5,896 nt of DNA, taken from assembly GCA_027621615.1 (NCBI GenBank), contig JAQCBC010000063.1:1-5896 (forward strand), in the 5' to 3' direction. Position numbers and translations under genes: made by a program. This DNA is from a bacterium (GTDB lineage: Bacteria; Margulisbacteria; Marinamargulisbacteria; UBA6595). The notes beneath the pieces are model-generated. The model was not told where the DNA came from, did no database searches, and saw only the letters and a program-made list of their open reading frames with translations. How positions within the stretch are numbered: position 1 is the first letter of the stretch; the number at the start of each line of letters is the position of its first letter. Positions 1 through 5,896 of this stretch are shown piece after piece.

Positions 1-788
1 CAGAGACGGTTGTTGATTTGGGTGGTCTGGCTATCATTGGTACCGAGCGGCATGAGTCGCGCAGAATTGATAACCAATTGCGTGGACGAGCGGGTCGACA
101 GGGCGATCCAGGATCTTCGGAATTCTATGTATCCATGGAAGACGATTTAATGAAATTGTTTGGCTCGGATCGTATGAAAGCGATGATGGACCGGCTGGGC
201 ATGGACGACACAATGGTCATTGAACATGGATTGGTTAATCGCTCCATTGCCAAAGCCCAACAAAAAGTGGAGCAGCATTATTATTCGGCTCGTAAACAAG
301 TGCTGCAATACGATGATGTGGTGACCCAGCAACGCCAAACCATTTATGATATTCGCGATGCCATTTTAATGCACGATAACACGTTGGCCTATATGCGGGG
401 ATTTATTGACGCTTTGTTAAATCAACCGGCGTTTGATTCAGCCTTCTTTGGGGATGTTTTTACAAAACCGAGTGATCACGAATCGGCTTCGGATGCTTAT
501 TATCGGCAATTAAAAACCCATTTTAGTGGGCATCCGGATGCGGTTGTTTCCGATGTCATTCGGTATGTTGTGCTGCGAACACTGGACCGGAAATGGGTGG
601 ATCATTTGCAGGCTATGGACGCGCTTCGCGAAGGCATTGGGTTGCGGGCTTGGGGCCAAAAAGACCCCTTAATTGAATATAAAAAAGAAGCATTTGAATT
701 GTTTCGAGAGTTGTTAATGGGTATTCGATTTGAATCGTTGGCTGTTATGATGCGGGTCATTTTAAAATTTGAAAAATCCCCGGCATGA
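1..788 (+). CDS. secA: SecA preprotein translocase ATPase, C-terminal part (5' end outside window)
   Basis: SecA is the cytoplasmic motor ATPase that pushes preproteins through the SecYEG channel. The reading frame is open to the left edge (first full codon at 3), so about 261 C-terminal residues are visible. Seen: GTERHESRRIDNQLRGRAGR and then QGDPGSS at about 39-119, which is helicase motif VI of the second nucleotide-binding fold, followed by SMEDDLMKLFGSD. The helical scaffold sequence RKQVLQYDDVV lies near 292-324. The two-helix-finger region, LDRKWVDHLQAMDALREGIG then LRAWGQKDP and EYKKEAFELF, lies at about 582-707. Odd points: only about 80 residues separate the scaffold helix from LDRKW, which is shorter than I recall for B. 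subtilis SecA (about 110). The protein also stops about 25 residues after EAFELF, with no cysteine-rich C-terminal zinc-binding tail. Its TGA stop overlaps the prfB ATG as ATGA. The family call is very secure. Confidence 0.97.
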   Translation, partial: ETVVDLGGLAIIGTERHESRRIDNQLRGRAGRQGDPGSSEFYVSMEDDLMKLFGSDRMKAMMDRLGMDDTMVIEHGLVNRSIAKAQQKVEQHYYSARKQVLQYDDVVTQQRQTIYDIRDAILMHDNTLAYMRGFIDALLNQPAFDSAFFGDVFTKPSDHESASDAYYRQLKTHFSGHPDAVVSDVIRYVVLRTLDRKWVDHLQAMDALREGIGLRAWGQKDPLIEYKKEAFELFRELLMGIRFESLAVMMRVILKFEKSPA

Positions 789-1895
789 GTGCGATCCAGT
801 ATGATTTAGTTCAGCAATTTGAGGGAAGTAAACAGGGGCTGTATTACCTCGGAAACTATCTTTGAGATTGAAGCAAAACGCGATCGTATTCAACAATTAG
901 ACACTGAAATGGCTTTGCCCGGTTTCTGGGATGATCAGGCCAATGCCAAAACACGATTAAAAGAGCTCAATCAACTGAAATCTATCATCCAGTCGTACGA
1001 AAAATTACACAATCAATCGGAAAGCATTAGCGAATGGATTGCGTTGGATGAAACGGACCAGGAGTTGGTTCTTGAAATTGAATCGGATATTCGAGTCTTT
1101 AATCAATCAGTTAAACAGCTTGAAATTCAGTCGCTTTTAAATGGCAAATACGATTCAAGTGATGCAATTGTGGGTATTTACGCTGGCGCCGGTGGCTTGG
1201 ATGCCCAAGATTGGGCCACGATGCTGTCCCGAATGTATCAACGTTGGTTTGAAAAACAAGGCTATTCCGTGCGCATCATTGATTCCGTGTTGGGGGATCA
1301 ATCCGGTGTCAAAACCCTGACGTTTTTAGTCAAGGGCCCCTTGGCCTATGGCTATTTAAAAACGGAGTCTGGCGTGCACCGGTTGGTTCGGATATCGCCC
1401 TTTAATGCTAAGGGGAAGCGACAAACCTCCTTTGCCGCTGTGGATGTTGTCCCGCATTTTGACAACATACAGGATGACTTTGAGATTCCCAGTAAAGATT
1501 TGAAAATTGATACCTATCGGGCATCGGGTTCGGGCGGACAGCATGTGAATAAAACCGATTCAGCCGTACGCATTACCCATTTGCCAACCAACACAGTCGC
1601 CCAATCCCAAGACAGCCGGTCTCAGTCTGAAAACCGAGAAATGGCCATGGCTGTTCTAAAATCCCGATTAGTTGCATTAAAAGAACAGCAGCAGGCGGAT
1701 CACATTGCATCGCTGAAAGATACATCGGATAATGCGTGGGGGAACCAAATTCGATCGTATGTCTTGTACCCCTATAAATTGGTTAAAGATCATCGAACGG
1801 ATTTGGAAAATTCGGATGTGGATGCCGTCTTGGATGGCGAATTGGGTCCCTTTATTCACGAATCTCTGTTAACCTTATATAAAGATGATCGCTAG
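785..1895 (+). CDS. prfB: Peptide chain release factor 2 (RF2), expressed by +1 programmed frameshift
   Basis: RF2 recognises UAA and UGA stop codons on the ribosome and triggers release of the finished protein. The best model is a join of 785-862 and 864-1895, giving 369 residues (E. coli RF2 is 365). Zero-frame translation from ATG 785 yields 26 codons ending TAT CTT, then an in-frame TGA at 863-865. Skipping T863 continues into EIEAKRDRIQQLD, the normal RF2 N-terminal helix. With this numbering the tripeptide anticodon SPF is S204-P205-F206 (1395-1403) and the catalytic GGQ is G250-G251-Q252 (1533-1541), almost exactly the E. coli positions. Residue 246 is Ala, the usual residue; the weak E. 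coli K-12 variant has Thr. No good ribosome binding site precedes ATG 785, but it overlaps the secA stop (ATGA), so coupled initiation is likely. A TTG at 819 would avoid the frameshift, but it has no ribosome binding site and gives a non-homologous N-terminus. Confidence 0.95.
857..871 (+). promoter_or_regulatory. prfB: prfB autoregulatory +1 frameshift site (TAT CTT TGA)
   Basis: The sequence TATCTTTGA (857-865) matches the core of the classic prfB recoding cassette. When RF2 is scarce, the ribosome pauses at UGA and peptidyl-tRNA-Leu slips from CUU onto UUU, reading GAG next. When RF2 is plentiful, translation stops, giving negative feedback. A second zero-frame TGA at 869-871 backs up the first. 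The stimulators are weak. Only GGA (851-853) lies where the E. coli cassette has an AGGGGG Shine-Dalgarno-like element, and the base after UGA is G rather than the usual C. The mechanism is known from the family; its strength here is inferred. Confidence 0.88.
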
Positions 1896-3867
1896 TTCAC
1901 GGATTCAACAGTATTATCGCACTATTGTTTGGGGCATTATTGGCCTATCCATTTTGATTGCTAGTGTGATTATCTGGGATCGTATTCAATACGATTTTAA
2001 GAATCGATCGGTATCCATCGCCATGACGTGGTCGGATATGGAGCATCAATTCGATACCATGGGAATTCAAACCAATGATTACGATGCTCAGCTAAAAAAC
2101 CTGCGTGAAACCAGTGGTTTGACCAGTATTGTTCTGGAACCCGATACCGTTGATGATTTGGTCAATCGGGGGCAGTTAACGGTTCTCAAGGGGTCCGATA
2201 TTTTAAATATGTTGCGTGTGGGCAGTGTGTATCGGTATGTATTGACCAATATTATTAATAAAAACAATATTCAGCCAAACTATTACTATTTATTTATTGA
2301 TGAAACAGCCGTCTATCGGCGAGTGAAACGGCAGTTAGAAGCCGAAATCGGGACATTCAATGTGGTGGCCTTGGGGTATTCAGCCTTGGAAGTTCGAACC
2401 GGCTTAGATACAATTTTATCGGCTAGTTTGGGGATTGATACGGCGCGTTTAAATCAGCTTCATGAGTTGGGCTACGCGGTTGTCCCGGCATTGGTCAATA
2501 CCCAGTGGCAGTCCAGTCATACGGTTAAGTTGGGCATGGAATCGTTGCAAGATCTTCCGGTCCAATTGATTGTATTTTCTGGGGAGCAGGTGTTGGGCTA
2601 TCCCCATCAATTGGGATGGCTTGAACAAACGATTCAAGAGCGTCAATATAGTGTTGGGGTTCCAGAATTTAAGCGCCAAGTGGGCATGAAACACCTGATT
2701 CATACAGTACCGGTCATTCGAATTCACGATGGCAGCAAGGACCCGTTAACGGTGTCGGCTATGGCGAGGCGGTATGAACGGGCGGTGAAAGAACGCAGTG
2801 TCCGGTTTTTAATTATTCGCCCGAATGACTTGCAGTTGGATCAAACGGTGGTGTTGGATCATACCCATCAATTAATTCGAATGATTCGAACGCATTTGGA
2901 TCAGCATGGCTATACGGTATCCGGTGATTTAATGACGCCGTATCGGCATCGATCCGTATCGGCGTGGGCGGTTCTTGCGATGAGCTGGGGGATTGTCGCA
3001 GTTGTGATCCTGCTGTTGCAACGCTTTTGTGTAATTTCATTACCAATTTTTGGGTTGATTATTGCCAGCATTAGTATCGGGTATTATGGGTGTTGGATAC
3101 TGGGAGGGGATTTGGTCTGGCGCCAAATTATGGGGTTAATTAGTGCCATTGTCGGCCCCGTTTATGCCTTGACATGGTTTCCAGTTTCTGCGAGTGTTGA
3201 CGATTACAAAACGCGCATTGTCTTTGGGTTTGGGTTTTTATTTCGGTCAGTTGCCATGTGTTTGGGAGTGGGTTTATTTATCCAAGCGTTAATGTATGAT
3301 CCCCGGTATTTGCTGAATTTGATCCCATTTTATGGGGTTAAGTTGGCGATTATTATCCCGATTATTTTAATTGGCTTGTATTTTTATGTTGAACCGCATC
3401 GATTGAGCGCCATCATTCATGTGTTTCGCCGTGTTAGTATGTTGCCGGTAAACAGCGTTGTTTTGGCTAGTGCGGTATTTGCCGTGAGCTTTTTAGGGTT
3501 TTATTTATTACGCAGTGGCAATTACATTTCGTGGGCTGTACCGGGTGTTGAGCATTGGGTTCGCAGTATGTTGGAAGATTGGTTGTTTATTCGGCCTCGG
3601 ACCAAAGAGTTTTTAGTGGGTTATCCCATCTTGTTGATCGCATATGTTGGGGTTGGTCGTTGGATTCCTAAAAAATGGCTATGGTTTTTTCTGACGATTG
3701 GCGGTGTTGCGTTAATTTCGATGGTTAATTCATTTTGTCATTTTCATACGCCATTTTTGGTGTCTGTGTATCGCTCAATATTGGGGGTATGTTTGGGCAG
3801 CGGCTTGGGCTTTGTGTTGGTTCTCATCCTTATTGCATGGCGGCGGTGGATCATGCATGTACGATAA
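1885..3867 (+). CDS. DUF5693 family multi-pass membrane protein, function unknown
   Basis: This is a 660-residue protein of unknown biochemical role that I recognise as DUF5693, a family seen mainly in Bacillota and relatives. Family-like stretches include SGLTSIVLEPDTVDDL then GQLTVLKGSDIL (residues 77-107), RPRTKEFLVGYP (570-581; 3592-3627) and NSFCHFHTP (615-623; 3727-3753). Layout: one N-terminal membrane helix (about 13-31), a soluble region of some 325 residues (about 32-358), then about nine hydrophobic helices (near 361-380, 384-406, 413-434, 446-470, 483-502, 523-542, 576-593, 598-615, 629-652). The tail [10 protein letters not shown] is basic, so the C-terminus is probably cytoplasmic and the large soluble domain outside the membrane; this is inference. 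The start ATG overlaps the prfB stop by 11 nt with no clear ribosome binding site, suggesting coupled translation. In Bacillota this family often lies near csaB-type cell-envelope genes (from memory), so an envelope role is possible but unproven here. Confidence 0.88.
   Translation: MIASSRIQQYYRTIVWGIIGLSILIASVIIWDRIQYDFKNRSVSIAMTWSDMEHQFDTMGIQTNDYDAQLKNLRETSGLTSIVLEPDTVDDLVNRGQLTVLKGSDILNMLRVGSVYRYVLTNIINKNNIQPNYYYLFIDETAVYRRVKRQLEAEIGTFNVVALGYSALEVRTGLDTILSASLGIDTARLNQLHELGYAVVPALVNTQWQSSHTVKLGMESLQDLPVQLIVFSGEQVLGYPHQLGWLEQTIQERQYSVGVPEFKRQVGMKHLIHTVPVIRIHDGSKDPLTVSAMARRYERAVKERSVRFLIIRPNDLQLDQTVVLDHTHQLIRMIRTHLDQHGYTVSGDLMTPYRHRSVSAWAVLAMSWGIVAVVILLLQRFCVISLPIFGLIIASISIGYYGCWILGGDLVWRQIMGLISAIVGPVYALTWFPVSASVDDYKTRIVFGFGFLFRSVAMCLGVGLFIQALMYDPRYLLNLIPFYGVKLAIIIPIILIGLYFYVEPHRLSAIIHVFRRVSMLPVNSVVLASAVFAVSFLGFYLLRSGNYISWAVPGVEHWVRSMLEDWLFIRPRTKEFLVGYPILLIAYVGVGRWIPKKWLWFFLTIGGVALISMVNSFCHFHTPFLVSVYRSILGVCLGSGLGFVLVLILIAWRRWIMHVR
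3845..3849 (+). promoter_or_regulatory. Weak ribosome binding site for rnc
   Basis: GGTGG lies 7 nt before ATG 3857; its GGTG part can pair with the 16S rRNA 3' end. It sits inside the last codons of the DUF5693 gene and favours ATG 3857 over the in-frame TTG at 3812, which would add 15 non-homologous residues. The match is short and could be chance. Confidence 0.4.
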
Positions 3868-4540
3868 GTTACTCAACAGTATCGGTATTCAATTTAACAA
3901 TTTGCAGTATTTGAACGAAGCCATGACCCATGCCTCGCATGGCTCATCCATGAACAACGAGCGCTTGGAGTTTTTTGGAGATGCTGTATTAAAATTGGTG
4001 GTATCGGAATACTTAGTTAATGCGTATCCCGATTACAATGAGGGGCAATTGACCCAGTTGCGGGCGTGGCTCATTTCGGATTCGGCCTTGCATATTGTGG
4101 CCAAGTCCATTGCTTTGGGGGATTGTTTGCGCTTATCCAAAAGCGAGCGACGGAACAAGGCACACGAGCGATCGTCGTTGTTGGCCAATGCGTTTGAGGC
4201 CCTAGTGGGTGCGATTTACTTGGACCAAGGGCTGCCAGTTGTACAATCGTTTATAGTCGACCGACTGGATGCGATTTTAATGCCATTGGTTCAAAAAAAC
4301 TACCATGTGGATCACAAAAGCGAATTACAAGAACGCATGCAAAAATCCCGCTCAGACTTGCCTGTTTACGCTGTCGTGCGCACCCAGGGGACGGATCATA
4401 ACAAAGTATTTGTGGTATCGGTCTCGGTTGTATGGAACGGGCAACCCTATCGTGAAGAAGGCTCGGGACGAACTAAAAAAGTCGCAGAGCAGTCCGCAGC
4501 ACAAGCCATGATCGAGCGATTAGACAACAATATTCAGTAG
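3857..4540 (+). CDS. rnc: Ribonuclease III
   Basis: RNase III cleaves double-stranded RNA, processing rRNA precursors and some mRNAs in the cytoplasm. From ATG 3857 it has 227 residues, close to the 226 of E. coli. The catalytic domain spans about 1-145 with the signature [13 protein letters not shown] (residues 33-45). This gives E35, E38 and D42 equivalent to E. coli E38, E41 and D45. The second catalytic block is [18 protein letters not shown] (108-125), where E114 matches the catalytic Glu117 but N111 stands where E. coli has Asp114. A double-stranded-RNA-binding domain covers about 153-223, ending in [21 protein letters not shown]'s conserved KKxAExxAA pattern. Only a few residues precede the first helix, as expected for the family. 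It overlaps the upstream membrane-protein gene by 11 nt and the convergent leuS by 21 nt. The fold assignment is secure; the effect of N111 is unknown. Confidence 0.96.
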   Translation: MYDKLLNSIGIQFNNLQYLNEAMTHASHGSSMNNERLEFFGDAVLKLVVSEYLVNAYPDYNEGQLTQLRAWLISDSALHIVAKSIALGDCLRLSKSERRNKAHERSSLLANAFEALVGAIYLDQGLPVVQSFIVDRLDAILMPLVQKNYHVDHKSELQERMQKSRSDLPVYAVVRTQGTDHNKVFVVSVSVVWNGQPYREEGSGRTKKVAEQSAAQAMIERLDNNIQ

Positions 4541-5896
4541 TTTATTTGGTATAAAAACAACTTTTTTAGGCGTAGTATCCGTTGTATAGCGTTGAATAGC
4601 CGGTGATGCAAAAGCCGTGGCTTCAACATCCAGTTGTGAAACCCCTTTGGGAAACGTTGATTTGTCTCGGACTTTTCCGTTAATTTGAAAGACAATCGTA
4701 CAGGTATCTTGCTCCAATTGCTTCGGGTCATGCGTGGGCCACGACTGGCTATGAATGCTATCGGAGTGGCCAAGCTGATGCCACAGCTCTTCGGTAATCA
4801 GGGGTGCAAAGGGGGCAAGCAAACGCAGTAGTGTATCCAGGGCTTCAGGCGTTGTGCCCAGCTTGGTTAAGGTATTTACAAACGTCATTAAATAGCTAAT
4901 GGCGGTATTGTACTGAAACCGTTGAATATCATGTGTAACCGCTGCAATGGTTTGGTGCCGGGCGGTTTCAATCGCAGCGACATCGGTGGCCTTTGCTGCC
5001 TGGGTGACCAATCGAAAGACACGGCTAAGAAACCGAAAGGCCCCGTCAACACCTTGATCAGACCATGCCAAATCGCGCTCGGGTGGAGCTGTAAATAAAA
5101 TAAACAATCGGGTGGTATCCACGCCATAGCGCTCAATAATCTCGCTCGGGTCTACAGTATTGCCCAAGGACTTGGACATTTTCGCCCCGTCTTTAATAAC
5201 CATGCCTTGGGTTAACAAATGTTTAAATGGCTCGGTTACGGTGGTTAGCCCCAAGTCTCGGCAAACACGGGTAAAAAACCGCGCATACAGTAAATGCAAG
5301 ATGGCGTGCTCAATGCCCCCAATGTAGTGATCCACAGGCAGCCAGTGGTTGGCCAACGGTGCGTCAATGGCCTGCGTGCTATCCGTGGGGTTTAAGTACC
5401 GGAAAAAATACCAAGACGAATCCATAAATGTATCCATGGTATCGGTTTCGCGTTTTGCGGCTGCTCCGCAGGTTGGGCAGGTCGTATTCACAAAGTCGGG
5501 GCAATTATCCAAGGGATTGTTTGGCTTGGAAAAATCCACAGACTCCGGCAACAGAACCGGCAATTGATCCTCTGGAATGGGTACAATCCCGCAGGTGTCG
5601 CAATACACCACCGGAATGGGGGTTCCCCAATACCGTTGCCGAGACATGAGCCAATCCCGCAATCGGTATTGTGTGGCAGCCGATCCCACCGCATTCGATT
5701 CAATCCAATCAATAATGGTTTGTTTAAATTCTGTGCTGGGCATGCCAGCATAGTCTGGATGGTCCAGGCACATGATGCCCGGTTCAGTGTCGGCTTCTGT
5801 GAGGCTTTTGGGGGTTTCGCCCGTTTTGGAAATAACGGGAATAATCGGGAGTTTATACTGGGTTGCAAAGGCAAAGTCCCGCTCGTCGTGGGCGGG
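4520..5896 (-). CDS. leuS: Leucyl-tRNA synthetase, C-terminal part (5' end outside window)
   Basis: LeuRS attaches leucine to tRNA-Leu and edits mischarged tRNA. The frame is open to the right edge, so 458 C-terminal residues are visible; the HIGH motif and most of the editing domain lie outside. Seen from the N-terminal side: [11 protein letters not shown] (5864-5896), the end of the CP1 editing domain with its conserved aspartates; [20 protein letters not shown], the return to the catalytic core; a zinc-binding insert with two CxxC pairs, CDTC and CPTC (5468-5602); [36 protein letters not shown]; and the KMSKS loop at 5168-5182, which stabilises the aminoacyl-adenylate transition state. The helical anticodon-binding domain follows, then a C-terminal domain beginning [11 protein letters not shown] and ending PNKLLNIVV, the normal family end. 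All visible key motifs are intact. Its TAA stop lies inside rnc (tail-to-tail overlap). An internal ATG at 5773 is not the start. Confidence 0.98.
   Translation of the reverse strand, partial: PAHDERDFAFATQYKLPIIPVISKTGETPKSLTEADTEPGIMCLDHPDYAGMPSTEFKQTIIDWIESNAVGSAATQYRLRDWLMSRQRYWGTPIPVVYCDTCGIVPIPEDQLPVLLPESVDFSKPNNPLDNCPDFVNTTCPTCGAAAKRETDTMDTFMDSSWYFFRYLNPTDSTQAIDAPLANHWLPVDHYIGGIEHAILHLLYARFFTRVCRDLGLTTVTEPFKHLLTQGMVIKDGAKMSKSLGNTVDPSEIIERYGVDTTRLFILFTAPPERDLAWSDQGVDGAFRFLSRVFRLVTQAAKATDVAAIETARHQTIAAVTHDIQRFQYNTAISYLMTFVNTLTKLGTTPEALDTLLRLLAPFAPLITEELWHQLGHSDSIHSQSWPTHDPKQLEQDTCTIVFQINGKVRDKSTFPKGVSQLDVEATAFASPAIQRYTTDTTPKKVVFIPNKLLNIVV

Noticed and set aside
819..865. TTG at 819 as an unshifted start for prfB
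   Set aside because: It would give an RF2 without any frameshift, but no ribosome binding site precedes it, the resulting N-terminus is not RF2-like, and the TATCTTTGA cassette plus the ATGA coupling with secA argue for ATG 785.
1459..1487. TTGACA at 1459 as an internal promoter -35 box
   Set aside because: No -10-like hexamer occurs 16-18 nt downstream; it falls inside conserved RF2 coding sequence. The TTGACA at 3169 fails for the same reason.
2449..3046. Minus-strand open frames opposite the DUF5693 gene
   Set aside because: Their low-complexity or unremarkable translations match nothing I know, and the plus-strand frame carries conserved family motifs.
3812..3856. N-terminal extension of RNase III from TTG 3812
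   Set aside because: The extra 15 residues are a translation of the DUF5693 3' end in another frame and have no RNase III counterpart; ATG 3857 gives the usual family length.
881..4175. CGATCG palindromes as cyanobacterial HIP1-type repeats
   Set aside because: Only about four CGATCG sites were noticed and none is the full GCGATCGC octamer, so enrichment is not convincing.
4551..4570. A-run followed by T-run after rnc as a bidirectional terminator
   Set aside because: The possible stem is only A-T pairs with a 4-nt loop and is also leuS coding sequence, so it is not a credible intrinsic terminator.
5488..5874. 128-residue minus-strand open frame, and the shorter plus-strand frames at 5349-5649
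   Set aside because: They lie wholly within leuS in other frames, have no recognisable domain or ribosome binding site, and leuS itself is unmistakable.

Overview
This is a compact bacterial housekeeping window of moderate GC (mid-40s percent by eye from a few lines). Four genes run head-to-tail on the + strand and one gene converges on them from the - strand. In order: the 3' end of secA (preprotein translocase motor ATPase), prfB (peptide chain release factor 2, with a +1 frameshift cassette), a 660-residue multi-pass membrane protein of the uncharacterised DUF5693 family, rnc (ribonuclease III), and on the - strand the 3' portion of leuS (leucyl-tRNA synthetase). There are no long intergenic gaps. 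I see no tRNA or rRNA genes, mobile elements, CRISPR arrays or long repeats.

Organism: secA next to prfB, and a DUF5693 protein, both recall Bacillota and related Gram-positive or candidate-phylum lineages. A two-cysteine-pair zinc motif in LeuRS and an Ala at the RF2 position before the GGQ loop fit many bacteria. The SecA tail lacks the C-terminal zinc-binding domain, and rnc sits beside prfB rather than beside acpP/smc/ftsY or lepB/era. So this is probably not a well-studied model species. An uncultured lineage related to the Bacillota/Cyanobacteria side of the tree is a guess, not something the sequence proves.

Layout: the + strand genes are chained by overlaps. The secA stop and prfB start share ATGA (785-788). 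prfB overlaps the DUF5693 gene by 11 nt (1885-1895), and the DUF5693 gene overlaps rnc by 11 nt (3857-3867). This implies one transcript with translational coupling. rnc and leuS overlap tail-to-tail by 21 nt (4520-4540), with no recognisable intrinsic terminator between them.

The genes cover protein export (SecA), translation termination (RF2), RNA processing (RNase III) and tRNA charging (LeuRS). The membrane protein is the one gene of unknown function. I did not find a clear new multi-gene system. The points most worth a second look are the minimal prfB frameshift site, the Asn in place of a catalytic Asp in RNase III, the DUF5693 gene locked into this operon, and the convergent rnc/leuS overlap, which could make double-stranded RNA that is a substrate for RNase III itself.
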